A stretch of 64,000 nt of DNA from JBGPTF01 sp041490445 (GCA_041490445.1 JBGPTF010000003.1:124001-188000), one strand, 5' to 3'; shown: positions 25,607 to 35,345, counted from the first letter of the stretch. Numbers and translations are program-made. The notes: generated by a model from the letters alone, not told the origin.

Positions 25607-27460
25607 TCAATACCCGAGCGCCACACCATCGCGACGCGGGTCCGGCGCTCCGAGGCGCTCACCCGTCTTCGGGTTGATGCCGATGGCTTCGACTTCGCCG
25701 ATCCAAGTGCGCTTCGGCGCAATCACGTAGCCGCGGCTCTCGAGGTCGCGAACCACGGTGGCGGGAAGGACACGCTCGATCTGAACCACGTCGGGCATCC
25801 ACTGCTGGTGAAACCGCGGGGCGTTAATCGCTGCCTGCGCGTCCAAGCCGAGGCGCATCCAGTCGAGCATCGTGAGCAGTACGACAGAGATAATGCGCGG
25901 CCCGCCGGGCGAACCGGTGACGAAGCTGAGCTGGCCGTCGCGCAGCAGAATGGTCGGCGTCATCGAGCTGAGCGGGCGCTTGCCGGGGCCGATGGCGTTC
26001 GCCTCGGACTGCAAAAGGCCAAGCATGTTCGGTGAGCCGAGATGGGCGCTGAAGTCGTCCATCTCATCGTTGAGCAGGAACCCGTCGGCGGTTGTCACGC
26101 CGGAGCCGTAACTGTCGTTGAGCGTGTAGGTGTTCGCCACGGCGTTGCCCGCGGCGTCCACGACGGAAAAATGCGTGGTGTGGCCGGAGCGTTGCGCTTC
26201 GCGTCCCGCCCACGCGCGCGCCGCTGCCGGATCCAGCGCGCCCGCACCTGCTTTCGAGGCTGCCGAATCGAATGGCGCCGGATTCCCGGCGTGAATCTGC
26301 GCGCTCGCGGAAGCGCGCAATGGATCAATCGTCGCGCGCAACTCGGCGGCATAACGCGGGTCGGTGAGACCCTTGACGGGGACGTGCGTGAAATCCGAAT
26401 CGCCGAGATAGGTGGCGCGATCGGCGAAGACGCGGCGCATCGCTTCAATCACCCAGTGGACGGTTTGAGGATCATCCCAGCCCTTCAGCTCTATCGGCGC
26501 GAGGATATTCAGCGCTTCAATCGCGGCGATGCCGCCGGAACTCGGCGGCGGACTCGTGATCACATCCCACTTGCTTCCGTTGATGTCGTAAGCGGCGCGG
26601 AGCGGTTCGCGGATTTTGGCGTGGTAAGCGGCGAGGTCGTCGAGGGTGATCAAGCCGCCCATTCGCGCCATTTCGCCGGCGAGTTCGCAGGCCGTCGCCC
26701 CGCGATAGAACTCCGCCGCGCCGGATCGTGCAATGCGCCGCAGTGTTGCGGCCAGTTCCGGCTGGCGGAGAATGTCGCCTGGCTGATAGAGCGCGCCGTC
26801 CTTCAGAAAAATGCGGCGGCTATTCGAGAAACGCGCCAGCCTCTTCTGCGCACCGCGCAGCGAAGCCGCAAGTTTGTTGCTGACGGGGAAGCCTTGTTCG
26901 GCCAGCCGAATGGCCGGCGCCATCACGATGTCGAGCTTCTTGGTGCCGTACTTCCGGAGCGCCAACTCGAGCCCGGCGACGGTGCCCGGCACGCCGGAGG
27001 CTCGATAGCCGACCCGGGAGGCTTCGGAATCGACGCTGCCATCCGGGCGCAGATACAAGTCGTGCGTGGCGCGTTGCGGAGCCTCTTCGCGGTAGTCAAT
27101 AAATACCGCGCGGCCGTCGCGCAACCACACCAGCATGAATCCGCCACCACCGATATTGCCAGCGCGGGGATCCACCACTGCCAGCGCGAACGCCACCGCC
27201 ACCGCCGCGTCCACAGCATTGCCGCCCTTTTTCAGGATTTCGACGCCGGCTTCGGAAGCGAGCCGTTCATCGGACACGACCATCGCCTTTTCGGCGCGCA
27301 CCGGAGCGGCGGGCCATTGCGGATTCGTGATTTCGCCTTCCTGGTCATATTCCAGAGGCTGTTGCGCGGGCGCCTGCGCGGAGGACTGCATCACAAGCGC
27401 GAGGGCAAGCAGCGGCAGAAGAACTGTGACGGAGAGAGAGTAGCGAATGCGTTTGCGCAT
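25607..27460 (-). CDS. ggt: gamma-glutamyltransferase (exported)
   Basis: 617 aa from the ATG at 27460, giving a signal peptide KRIRYSLSVTVLLPLLALAL ending near SSAQA. The N-terminal part shows GNAVDAAVAVAFALAVVDP and GGGGFMLVWL; autocatalytic cleavage should occur before Thr428 in the HTTHFSVVDAAGNAVANTY motif, yielding two subunits. Substrate-binding SYGSGV and RPLSSMTPTILL are present. It cleaves gamma-glutamyl bonds such as that of glutathione in the periplasm. It lies 54 bp downstream of tag. Confidence 0.93.
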   Translation of the reverse strand: MRKRIRYSLSVTVLLPLLALALVMQSSAQAPAQQPLEYDQEGEITNPQWPAAPVRAEKAMVVSDERLASEAGVEILKKGGNAVDAAVAVAFALAVVDPRAGNIGGGGFMLVWLRDGRAVFIDYREEAPQRATHDLYLRPDGSVDSEASRVGYRASGVPGTVAGLELALRKYGTKKLDIVMAPAIRLAEQGFPVSNKLAASLRGAQKRLARFSNSRRIFLKDGALYQPGDILRQPELAATLRRIARSGAAEFYRGATACELAGEMARMGGLITLDDLAAYHAKIREPLRAAYDINGSKWDVITSPPPSSGGIAAIEALNILAPIELKGWDDPQTVHWVIEAMRRVFADRATYLGDSDFTHVPVKGLTDPRYAAELRATIDPLRASASAQIHAGNPAPFDSAASKAGAGALDPAAARAWAGREAQRSGHTTHFSVVDAAGNAVANTYTLNDSYGSGVTTADGFLLNDEMDDFSAHLGSPNMLGLLQSEANAIGPGKRPLSSMTPTILLRDGQLSFVTGSPGGPRIISVVLLTMLDWMRLGLDAQAAINAPRFHQQWMPDVVQIERVLPATVVRDLESRGYVIAPKRTWIGEVEAIGINPKTGERLGAPDPRRDGVALGY

Positions 27461-27514
27461 GAAGGATTCGACTTTATGCGAACCGCCGCGGGCCGTCAAG
27501 GCAACGGGCCGGAT

Positions 27515-28105
27515 CTAGCCGAGGCCGCGCTGCGAGCGAAGCTGGGAGTGGCGGAAGCAGTGGACGGCGTGGTCGTTGACCATGCCGGCGGCCTGCATGA
27601 AAGCGTAACAAATCGTCGAGCCTACGAATTTAAACCCGCGCCGCGCGAGGTCTTTGCTCATGGCGTCGGACTCGCGCGTGCGCGCGGGAACGTCGCGGTG
27701 GCCGCGCCGGTGGTTCACGCGAGTTTTTCCGCCGACGAATTTCCAGATGTAGGCGTCGAAGCTGCCGAATTCCTTCTGCACGGCGAGAAATGACTTCGCG
27801 TTCTGGATAGCGGCGAGGACTTTCAAGCGATTGCGGATGATGCCCGCGTCGCGGAGGAGTTGCTGAATCTTGCGCCGGTCATACCGCGCGATTTTCGCGG
27901 CATCGAAGTTGTCGAACGCGCGGCGAAAATTTTCGCGCTTCTTGAGAATTGTGTCCCAGCTCAGCCCGGCCTGGAACGCGTCGAGGATCATGAATTCGAA
28001 GAGCTTGCGATCATCGTGGACGGGCACGCCCCATTCTTTGTCGTGATAGCGGATGGCGAGGTCGTTCTTGGGCCAGCGGCAGCGCTTCAGCGATGGAGCA
28101 GTCAT
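27515..28105 (-). CDS. tag: DNA-3-methyladenine glycosylase I
   Basis: 196 aa. It has RCRWPKNDLAIRYHDKEWGVP with the zinc-binding Cys, LFEFMILDAFQAGLSWDTIL with the catalytic-pocket Glu/Trp, and the C-terminal KFVGSTICYAFMQAAGMVND with zinc ligands, all characteristic of Tag. It excises 3-methyladenine from alkylated DNA. The ATG lies seven bases after the metH stop, so it is probably co-transcribed with metH; no functional link is apparent. Confidence 0.95.
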   Translation of the reverse strand: MTAPSLKRCRWPKNDLAIRYHDKEWGVPVHDDRKLFEFMILDAFQAGLSWDTILKKRENFRRAFDNFDAAKIARYDRRKIQQLLRDAGIIRNRLKVLAAIQNAKSFLAVQKEFGSFDAYIWKFVGGKTRVNHRRGHRDVPARTRESDAMSKDLARRGFKFVGSTICYAFMQAAGMVNDHAVHCFRHSQLRSQRGLG

Positions 28106-28112
28106 TGGCGTA

Positions 28113-31100
28113 TCACGCAGGCTGTTCGCCAGTAGAGAAGTAGGTGCAGTCCGGGTGGTGGAAGACGAGCGCGCTGACGCTTGCCTCCGGATCCATCATC
28201 ATTCCTTCCGTCAGATGGACACCGATTTCTTCCGGGCGAAGCAGCTTCCAGATGCCGGCCTGGTCTTCGAGAGCAGGGCAGGCGGGATAGCCGAAGCTGT
28301 AGCGCTTGCCACGATAGCGCGACGTGAATCGCTCTGCCATCGTCAGTTCCGGCCGGTCCGGGAACCCCCAGTCCTCTCGGATGCGCCGGTGCAGCCATTC
28401 GGCGCAGGCCTCGGCGGTTTCAATTGCCAGCGCCTGCAAGCCGTGGGAGAAGAAGTAGCGTCCCGCCGCCTTGGCTTCTTCGGCCCGTTCTCGAATTCCC
28501 GCGCCCGCGGTCACGACGAACAGCGCCAGATGGTCGCGGCGGCCGTCACGGGCTGGGAGGACGTAGTCGCTCAGGCAAAGCTTTTCGCCCGCGCGCTGCC
28601 GCGGAAAATGAAACGCGTGGGTAGGAGAACTTTCGCCCGGCACGAACAACGCAATCGAGTTACCCTTCCGCTCGACTTCGAAAAACTGCCAGACGGCGGA
28701 AATGTTCAGGAAGCTCGCTGCCTCGCGCTTGAGCTCCGCCATGTTGTTGAACAGCTCGAGCGCGCGCGGATCGCGCTCGGCCAGCGCCTTTTCAAAGTTG
28801 CCGCGGAATCCCAGGTGGCGGCCGAAGAGCATGTACGAGTTGATGTAGCTCCAAATTTCATTCAAATCCGGCACAGCGCGCAGCTTGCGATCGAGGTACG
28901 CGACATCCGGAATCGGCAGGTCGGCGCGGATGCGCGGAGAGCGTTCTTCGCCGGCGGCCCCGGAAACGGCCGGCGCGGAATCTTCGGCCACGACCGCGCC
29001 CGTGTGCGTGTGCGCTTGCACCACGGCATCGCGGCGCGACGGGTCGCTCAGCTCGTTCATCAGCCGCAGCCCCGTCATCGCGTCCTTCGCGTAGCAGACG
29101 GCCGTGCTGTACTGCGGCGCGATCTTCAGCCGCGTGAATTTTTCGGAGAGCGCCGCGCCGCCCACCAGCAGCGGCACGCGAATGCCCGCCTCGCGCAAAT
29201 CGGCGGCCGTGGTGACCATCTGTTGTGCGCTCTTCACCAGCAGCCCGGAGAGACCAATCGCGTCGGGCTGATGCTCGCGGTGCGCGCGGATCAGCTCTTC
29301 GGGCGGCACCTTGATTCCGAGATTGATCACGTCATAACCGTTGTTTTTCAGAATGATTTCCACCAGATTCTTGCCGATGTCGTGAACGTCGCCCTTCACC
29401 GTCGCCAGAATCACCTTGGCGCGCTTCTCGACGTCCGCCTTCTCCATGAAGTTTTCTAGGTGGCTGACCGCGGCCTTCATCGCTTCGGCGGATTGCAGGA
29501 CTTCGGCGACAATCAGTTCGTTGTTGTTGAACAGCCGGCCCACTTCGGCCATCCCCGCCATCAGCGGGCCATTGATGATGTCGAGCGGCGCCACGCCCTC
29601 CTGGCGCTTCCGCTCCAGATCTTCGATCAAGCCGTCCTTCGAACCTTCGAGGATGTAGTTCGAAAGGCGCTGGTCGAGCGGCAAGTCCGCCGGGCGCGCC
29701 TTCTTGCGCGTTCCGGCTCCTCGGAAGTGTTCGGTGATGGCGGCGATGTGAAACTGGTTGATGGCAGCCTTTTGCTCGCGAGACTGCGCGCGCCAGTCTG
29801 TCGGCACGTCACGCAGCAGAACAGCCTGCGGGTGCCCTTCGGGAATCGCAGCGGGCGGGCGATTGAACAGAAGGTTTTCGGTGAGCTTTCGCTCGTTCTC
29901 GGGGATCGAAGGGTAGCGCTCGATACGCTCCGCGTTGACGATGGCGAGGTCGAGCCCCGCCTTCGTGCAGTAATAGAGGAAGACGGAATTCACCACCTCG
30001 CGCGCTCCGGCCGGCAGTCCGAACGAAACGTTTGAGATGCCGAGCACCGTGCGCACGTGCGGGATGCGCTGCTTGATCAGCGAAATGCCCTCGATCGTTT
30101 CCACCGCGCCGCCGATGTAGTTTTCGTCGCCGGTGGCGCAGGGAAACACGAGCGGGTCGAAAATGATGTTCTCGGCGCGGATGCCGTATTTTTCCTTCAG
30201 CAGCCGGTACGAGCGCTCGGCGATTTCGAGTTTTCGCTCGCGGGTGAAGGCCTGCGCCTGCACCGGGTCCTCGTCAATGCACCCCACGATGACGGCGGCG
30301 CCATAGGAGCGCGCGAAAGGACAGACGCACTCGAATTTTTCTTCGCCGTCTTCGAGGTTGATCGAGTTGATGATGCTCTTGCCCTGGCAATAGGTGAGCG
30401 CAAGCTCGATCGCGCGGGCGTCGGTCGTGTCGATCATCACGGGGACTTTGATCTTGCGGATCAACTGGTCGTAGAAGGGCGGGATGTCCTTGATTTCTTC
30501 GCGATCCGTGCTTTGCAAACAAACATCCACGATGTGCGCGCCGCTTTTCACCTGCCGCCGCGCGATTTCTGTAGCTTCCTCCCACTGCTCCGCCGCCACC
30601 AGATTCTTGAACTGGCGTGAGCCGATCACGTTGGTGCGCTCGCCCACGAGCAGCGGCCGCGTACTTTCTTCGGCCTCGATCATTTCGATTCCGGAGTACA
30701 CGGCGCGATGGCTCGGCTCCGCCGGGCGGCGCGGCGCCTTGCCCTCGGCCATCTGCGCGATCGCACGGATGTGCTGTTCGGTGGTGCCGCAGCAGCCACC
30801 CACGAAATTCAGCCACCCGCGGCTGGCAAAACGCTCCAGCTGTTCGGCGAGCGAGGTGGGAGTTTCCTGGTAGCGCCCTTCCTCGTTGGGCAGGCCCGCA
30901 TTCGGATAACACGAGACAAACCGGCTGGTGAGCGATTGCAGCGTGCGCAGGTGATCCGTCATGAATTCGGGGCCGGTGGCGCAATTCAAGCCGAGCGAGA
31001 GGACTTCCAGATGATCGAGTGAAGTCCACAGTGCTTCGATGCCTTGCCCAGCAAGCATCGTGCCCATCGGCTCGATGGTTACTGAAATCATCAGCGGGAT

Positions 31101-31676
31101 GGGCTGGCCGAGTTGGCGGCTTAAATCCTGAATCGCGAGGGCGGCTGCTTTGATGTTGCGCGTGTCCTGGCACGTCTCGAGCAGCAGCAAATCCACACCG
31201 CCCTCGAGGAGCCCGCTCGCCTGCTCGAAAAAATTCTTGCGAAGCTGCTCGAACGTGATGCCGCCGGTGACGCTGATGGCTTTCGTGGTCGGGCCCATCG
31301 ATCCGGCGACGAAGCGCGGCTTCCCCGGTTTCGAAAACTCGTCCGCCGCCTGCCGGGCCAGCTCCGTCGCGCGCCGGTTCAATTCGCGGGTTCGTTCGCC
31401 GAGGCCGTATTCGGCAAGCACGACGGGTGTGCCGCCGAACGTATCCGTTTCGATGATGTCCGAGCCGGCCTCGAGGTATTTTCTGTGAACGGAGAGGACG
31501 ACATCGGGCCGGCTGACCACCAGGTTTTCGTTGCAGCCTTCCAGATCCGGGCCGCCGAAGTCTTCCGCTGTCAGATTCTGCTGCTGCAGCATAGTCCCCA
31601 TCGCTCCATCCAGGATGAGGATGCGCTCGCGCAGCAGTTCACGAAGGGCCAGGCCCTGTTCGATCAGATTTCTCAT
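28113..31676 (-). CDS. metH: cobalamin-dependent methionine synthase
   Basis: 1187 aa from the ATG at 31676 (MRNLIEQGLALRELLRERIL), the start matching the family; 35 further codons upstream are open but Pro/Arg-rich. All four modules are present: homocysteine domain with LDGAMGTMLQQQ and the zinc motif GGCCGT; pterin-binding domain with GERTNVIGSRQFKNLV; cap plus B12 domain with the base-off motif DVHDIGKN; and the SAM-dependent reactivation domain ending RYSFGYPACPALEDQ. It methylates homocysteine using methyl-tetrahydrofolate. No cobalamin or SAM/SAH riboswitch is recognisable in the 177-bp upstream gap. Confidence 0.96.
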   Translation of the reverse strand: MRNLIEQGLALRELLRERILILDGAMGTMLQQQNLTAEDFGGPDLEGCNENLVVSRPDVVLSVHRKYLEAGSDIIETDTFGGTPVVLAEYGLGERTRELNRRATELARQAADEFSKPGKPRFVAGSMGPTTKAISVTGGITFEQLRKNFFEQASGLLEGGVDLLLLETCQDTRNIKAAALAIQDLSRQLGQPIPLMISVTIEPMGTMLAGQGIEALWTSLDHLEVLSLGLNCATGPEFMTDHLRTLQSLTSRFVSCYPNAGLPNEEGRYQETPTSLAEQLERFASRGWLNFVGGCCGTTEQHIRAIAQMAEGKAPRRPAEPSHRAVYSGIEMIEAEESTRPLLVGERTNVIGSRQFKNLVAAEQWEEATEIARRQVKSGAHIVDVCLQSTDREEIKDIPPFYDQLIRKIKVPVMIDTTDARAIELALTYCQGKSIINSINLEDGEEKFECVCPFARSYGAAVIVGCIDEDPVQAQAFTRERKLEIAERSYRLLKEKYGIRAENIIFDPLVFPCATGDENYIGGAVETIEGISLIKQRIPHVRTVLGISNVSFGLPAGAREVVNSVFLYYCTKAGLDLAIVNAERIERYPSIPENERKLTENLLFNRPPAAIPEGHPQAVLLRDVPTDWRAQSREQKAAINQFHIAAITEHFRGAGTRKKARPADLPLDQRLSNYILEGSKDGLIEDLERKRQEGVAPLDIINGPLMAGMAEVGRLFNNNELIVAEVLQSAEAMKAAVSHLENFMEKADVEKRAKVILATVKGDVHDIGKNLVEIILKNNGYDVINLGIKVPPEELIRAHREHQPDAIGLSGLLVKSAQQMVTTAADLREAGIRVPLLVGGAALSEKFTRLKIAPQYSTAVCYAKDAMTGLRLMNELSDPSRRDAVVQAHTHTGAVVAEDSAPAVSGAAGEERSPRIRADLPIPDVAYLDRKLRAVPDLNEIWSYINSYMLFGRHLGFRGNFEKALAERDPRALELFNNMAELKREAASFLNISAVWQFFEVERKGNSIALFVPGESSPTHAFHFPRQRAGEKLCLSDYVLPARDGRRDHLALFVVTAGAGIRERAEEAKAAGRYFFSHGLQALAIETAEACAEWLHRRIREDWGFPDRPELTMAERFTSRYRGKRYSFGYPACPALEDQAGIWKLLRPEEIGVHLTEGMMMDPEASVSALVFHHPDCTYFSTGEQPA

Positions 31677-31853
31677 CTTGTCAGGAATGTCCCCCGGAGA
31701 ATGCCGCTGGGGGCGCGGTGCCGTGCCGCTGCTGGCCTGGGGAAAACCGGCGGCCGCCCGCATAACCGCTCGAGATTTCAAACGTCATGCAGTTCGCGAA
31801 GGCGATTCACTCACCACAAGTGCTCACGAATTCCACTGGCCCGCGCCGGCGCA

Positions 31854-32720
31854 TCACGCCGCCTCAGAAAGGAATTCCACCTTGAAGGATTCGGGCACAA
31901 GACCGGCAGCAGCGCCGCGCGCGAGCAGTTCGCGGACGGCTTGGCGGCCTTTCTCGCCATAGTCGAGCGTCCAGTGGTTCACGTACATGCCGATGAATTT
32001 GTCGGCCAGCTCCGGGTCCATGTCGCGGGCGAATTGCAGCGCGTATTCGAGCGCCGCTTCGCGATGTTCGAGCGCATGCGTGACGCTCTCCCGGATCGCC
32101 TGCGCCACTTGCCTGCCAACCTCCGGGCCAAGCGACCGGCGGATCGCGTTGGCGCCGAGCGGCAGAGGCAGCTTGGTCTCCGCCTGCCACCACTGTCCGA
32201 GGTCCACCACGCGATGCAGCCCGACCTGCGAATAGAGCAGTTGCCCTTCGTGGATCAGCAGGCCCGCTTCCACTTCCTTGGCAGCCACTGCGTCAATGAT
32301 CTTGTCGAAGGGAATGGTCACCGTCTGGACCAGCGGCTCAAACAACTTCAGTGCGAGATAGGATGTCGTCAGCGTGCCCGGGACGGCGATCTTGCGCCCG
32401 GCCAAATCGGTTTTTTTCAGCGGGGAAGTCGAGACGACAATGGGTCCGTAGCCGTCTCCGAAGCTGGCGCCGCAATCGAGCAGGACATATTTATCGGCCA
32501 GGAAGGCGTAGGCGAAGAAGCTCATGGCCGTGACATCGTAGGTTTCCTGCCGGGCCGCCTGGTTCAGCGACTCGATATCTTTCAAAACGTGGGTGAATTT
32601 CAGGCCCGGGGTGCGAATTTTGCCGGTCGCGAGGGCGTAGAACATGAAAGCATCGTCTGAATCGGGCGAATGCGCCAGACGGATTTCCAAAGCTTTGGTA
32701 ACCGCGGGCTGGGATGCCAT
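31854..32720 (-). CDS. mqnD: MqnD-like 1,4-dihydroxy-6-naphthoate synthase (futalosine menaquinone pathway)
   Basis: 288 aa from the ATG at 32720, which has GAGGAAGCAGGA upstream; 66 further upstream codons are open but basic and unlike the family. Periplasmic-binding-protein-like fold without signal peptide: RLAHSPDSDDAFMFYALATG, then YDVTAMSFFAYAFLADKYVL, FGDGYGPIVVS and AGLLIHEGQLLYSQVG, matching MqnD. MqnD converts cyclic dehypoxanthine futalosine to dihydroxynaphthoate. Other mqn genes are not in the window. A role as a substrate-binding protein is less likely. Confidence 0.85.
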   Translation of the reverse strand: MASQPAVTKALEIRLAHSPDSDDAFMFYALATGKIRTPGLKFTHVLKDIESLNQAARQETYDVTAMSFFAYAFLADKYVLLDCGASFGDGYGPIVVSTSPLKKTDLAGRKIAVPGTLTTSYLALKLFEPLVQTVTIPFDKIIDAVAAKEVEAGLLIHEGQLLYSQVGLHRVVDLGQWWQAETKLPLPLGANAIRRSLGPEVGRQVAQAIRESVTHALEHREAALEYALQFARDMDPELADKFIGMYVNHWTLDYGEKGRQAVRELLARGAAAGLVPESFKVEFLSEAA

Positions 32721-33134
32721 GAGTGTTCCTGCTTCCTCACGAATCGATAAGTGGTCGCGCGCTCCGCTGAGATTCGACCGCCGGAAAATTTCGAGATCAG
32801 GATGCCCGCTGCGGTCCGAAGTCTTGCCAGGGATGGGCTTGGCTCGGCGTTTCGCGCGCCGTGTTAAGAAAATGAGATTACCACAAGCGGCCTTCGCGGA
32901 CAACGCCGCCTGTTCCACAGCAGTGAATGCGTTTAACGCAGCACAGGGTGGAGGCTGAGTTCGGCCAGGCTCAAGAGGCTAAAGCAGGCGTTTACTTTCG
33001 GGCCAAGGCCTGTTCTACCCAGCGGCGCGCGAGCGGATGAAGCTCCGAATAGGCCTCCCACGTGGAGCGCGCCCAGCGCTCGACTCTCCTGCGGGACGGC
33101 CTCAGTCATCTGACGAAAACAATTCAGGCGGCTG
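32721..33134. other. 414-bp gap with a 37-codon orphan frame
   Basis: No gene can be supported. On the minus strand 32992-33105 holds 37 codons ending in TAA, rich in Trp, Arg and Glu (RWARSTWEAYSELHPLARRW), which looks like a protein C-terminus but has no start and is preceded by TGA; it could be a gene stump. The half nearer mqnD (32721-32940) should contain the mqnD promoter, but I see no clear -35/-10 pair. Confidence 0.35.
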
Positions 33135-34217
33135 CTACAGCCCGGCGACGAGGCGGGCGAGCGCGCGGTCAAAGTCGACTTTGCCGTCCAAGTACGGCTG
33201 CCAGTAGCGCTCGATCGGCTGCTCGTAGGAATGCCAGCCGCGCGAGAACAGGCCGTAGCGAAAGGCGTACGGAGTGTAAGCCGATGCGCCCGGCTCGCCG
33301 GCATTTTCAAACGTCCGCTTCACGATTTCACCCGTCGTGTAAAACAGGACGGCGTGCCACAGGTCGCGGGGGATGGGCATGTTGCGCGCGCGGCATTCGC
33401 GGGCGATGCCTTCAAACACGGCGCCGGCAAGCTCATGCGAGGATTCGTGGAACAACAGTTCGAATCCGCTGGCGCCCTGGTTTCGCGGGTCGGTGCTTGA
33501 CATCGTGATGTGCAGCGGATCAAGCGACGTGTACGCGCCCAACAGGCCCGCGTAGGACGTGACGTCCACGCGAATCGGTTCGCGAGGCCACTGCGAATGA
33601 TAGACGCCTGCAAGCTGTTCCGAGAGCGGCCCGCCGACCTGGCGCACGAGTGGCGCGACGCCGGCGATCCAATCGCGGTTGGCGCGGTCGTCTTCTACCC
33701 AGCCGTGCGTGCGATAAATCGGCGCGGCGCGTTCGAGAACGGCGATGAGTTCGGACCTCAGACCGGATGCGCAGGTAGGTGTGCTGCTCCCACTCAGGTC
33801 GGAACAGCCTTCCATCTCGGCGAGCCGGTCGTTGATCGCCACCAGGCTGTGATCGAGTTGCAGGTCGCGCCCCGCGAGATCGCGAGCGTAGAAATCCACC
33901 GCGGCGTTCCAGTCGGCGGAGTGCTGATCGCCGTGCCGCAGGAGCGCGGCCGCTTCCTCGCGGTCGGCCACTTCTGCGCCGCCGCCCCCGCTGGTCGAGC
34001 GCTGCGCGTGAATGCGCGACTGCCCGTAGAGAACATGGTGCAGGTTGATCCAGAAGCCGCTGTGAAATGCAAAGACGGGATGGACTGGCTGCTGGTCATT
34101 TGCCGCAGCGAGATTCTGCAGGCCGGCGGCACCGGTGGCGCCGGGAATCAGAATCGCAAGCGCGAGGGCGATCGCCGGCGCGACGCGCTTTCTTCCGAGC
34201 CTTGGTGGAGAGATCAT
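33135..34217 (-). CDS. exported protein with HExxH (HESSH) motif, unknown family
   Basis: 360 aa from the ATG at 34217, chosen because it puts a signal peptide (RVAPAIALALAILIPGATGA) at the N-terminus; the frame continues 39 codons further. The mature protein is mainly helical with one HESSH motif at 257-261 in GFELLFHESSHELAGAVFEG, the pattern of zinc metallopeptidases. Tyr/Trp-rich segments follow (YRTHGWVEDDRANRDW is before it; SRGWHSYEQPIERYWQPYL after). A downstream Glu third ligand is not obvious. I do not recognise the family; extracytoplasmic metallopeptidase is inference. Confidence 0.7.
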   Translation of the reverse strand: MISPPRLGRKRVAPAIALALAILIPGATGAAGLQNLAAANDQQPVHPVFAFHSGFWINLHHVLYGQSRIHAQRSTSGGGGAEVADREEAAALLRHGDQHSADWNAAVDFYARDLAGRDLQLDHSLVAINDRLAEMEGCSDLSGSSTPTCASGLRSELIAVLERAAPIYRTHGWVEDDRANRDWIAGVAPLVRQVGGPLSEQLAGVYHSQWPREPIRVDVTSYAGLLGAYTSLDPLHITMSSTDPRNQGASGFELLFHESSHELAGAVFEGIARECRARNMPIPRDLWHAVLFYTTGEIVKRTFENAGEPGASAYTPYAFRYGLFSRGWHSYEQPIERYWQPYLDGKVDFDRALARLVAGL

Positions 34218-34270
34218 CCGGTGCTTTAAACGTACCCCTGAGGCAGGAGCTTCCTTCCCATCGCGAGCAA

Positions 34271-34705
34271 CTACTGTACCGAAGGCTCGCGCGGGGCAGG
34301 AAGCGGCGAAGCATGGTGCGCCGCCATGCGCCATTTTCCATTGCGCAGGACAAACAGGTTCAGCGCCTGCACCAACGCCTCATCGAATCCGCCGGCAAAT
34401 AAGCTGGTGACATGCTCGGTGCAGGCGACCCACGCCACGTCGCTCTCGACGTGCACCCAGATGGAACTCAGCGCCAGCTTAAACCGCTGCGTGCTCGCAA
34501 AAATCCGCGCCCAGCTATCGCGGACTTCGTCCCAGCCGAGCATCAGATTCCATCCGGGATGGACGCATTCGATCCAGTCCTCGCGCAGCCAGACGTCTTC
34601 CATCTCCGCGAGATCGAGCGATTCGAACGCAGCGTAAAAATGGCGGTTGGCGTCGAGCACGGCCTGTTCGGCCGTGTTGGGGCCGGGCGCAGTGGCGGGG
34701 GACAT
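34271..34705 (-). CDS. NTF2-like / SnoaL-like protein
   Basis: 144 aa with the nuclear transport factor 2 fold pattern: helices ANRHFYAAFESLDLAEMEDVW, then strands WIECVHPGWNLMLGWDEVRD, VHVESDVAWVACTEHVTSLF and LNLFVLRNGKWRMAAHHAS. The WIECVHPGW ..GW sequence is typical of the DUF4440/SnoaL_3 branch often seen in Acidobacteria. No catalytic role can be assigned. GAGG precedes the ATG by five bases. Confidence 0.8.
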   Translation of the reverse strand: MSPATAPGPNTAEQAVLDANRHFYAAFESLDLAEMEDVWLREDWIECVHPGWNLMLGWDEVRDSWARIFASTQRFKLALSSIWVHVESDVAWVACTEHVTSLFAGGFDEALVQALNLFVLRNGKWRMAAHHASPLPAPREPSVQ

Positions 34706-34769
34706 GCTTACCTCGCAGGGCCGGGAACAACATTCGCCGCACGAAAATCGGGACGCGAAACAGCCGGTC

Positions 34770-35345
34770 TTACGCCTTCTGACCAGCGCGTTCGATGCTG
34801 CGCACGCTGGTGGCGACGAGCGCCATCTTGATCAGTTCGCCGGCGAGGAACGGAACCAAGCCGAGCGCAATCGCGCGGCTCCAGCCCATGCCCATCACCA
34901 GCGCCAGCCACGAGCAGCCGCCAGCGAAAATGACAACTTCTCCCGCGAGGAGCGCTCCGCTCAGACGCAGCGTGGCGTTGCCCAGGCGCTCTGCGATCCA
35001 GCCGGTCGCATAGGCCGCCAGCGGGTACGTCAGAAGATAGCCCGCCGTTGGCCCGGCCAATCGAGCCGCACCCGGCAAACCAAACGGCTGGAAAACGGGC
35101 AGCCCCGCCAGGCCTTCGAGCAGATAAAGTCCGAGGACAAACGCGCCGCGCCGCGCGCCCAAGAGCACGGCCACGAGAAGCACGCCGAACGTCTGGCCCG
35201 TGATCGGAACGGGCGTCCATGGCAGCGGCAGTGCGATCCAGGCGCAGAGGGCCATCAGCAAGTTGGCGCCGGCAATGCGCACAGCATCCCGGAAAACGCC
35301 CTCGCCCACAAATACGCGATCCGCAAGAGCCCTCGTCTGTGTCAT
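34770..35345 (-). CDS. bioY: biotin transporter BioY
   Basis: 191 aa with six hydrophobic segments. BioY signatures are LPLPWTPVPITGQTFGVLLVAVLLGARRG, seen here in part as TPVPITGQTFGVLL, and FGLPGAARLAGPTAGYLLTYPLAA. It is the S-component for biotin uptake in the inner membrane; ECF energising genes are not adjacent, as in bacteria with stand-alone BioY or a shared ECF module. AGAGGCAAGCG precedes the ATG. A TATAAT lies about 57 bases upstream. Confidence 0.93.
   Translation of the reverse strand: MTQTRALADRVFVGEGVFRDAVRIAGANLLMALCAWIALPLPWTPVPITGQTFGVLLVAVLLGARRGAFVLGLYLLEGLAGLPVFQPFGLPGAARLAGPTAGYLLTYPLAAYATGWIAERLGNATLRLSGALLAGEVVIFAGGCSWLALVMGMGWSRAIALGLVPFLAGELIKMALVATSVRSIERAGQKA

Noticed and set aside
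26042..27793. 583-codon plus-strand frame opposite gamma-glutamyltransferase
   Set aside because: Antisense to ggt and crossing into tag; composition is that of a shadow frame.
28053..29459. Long open frame (468 codons) on the plus strand opposite metH
   Set aside because: Arg/His/Gln-rich composition, no domain, fully antisense to well-conserved methionine synthase; a GC-rich shadow frame.
31677..31853. Cobalamin, SAM or SAH riboswitch ahead of metH
   Set aside because: No B12 box, SAM-I core or SAH consensus could be found in the 177-base gap.
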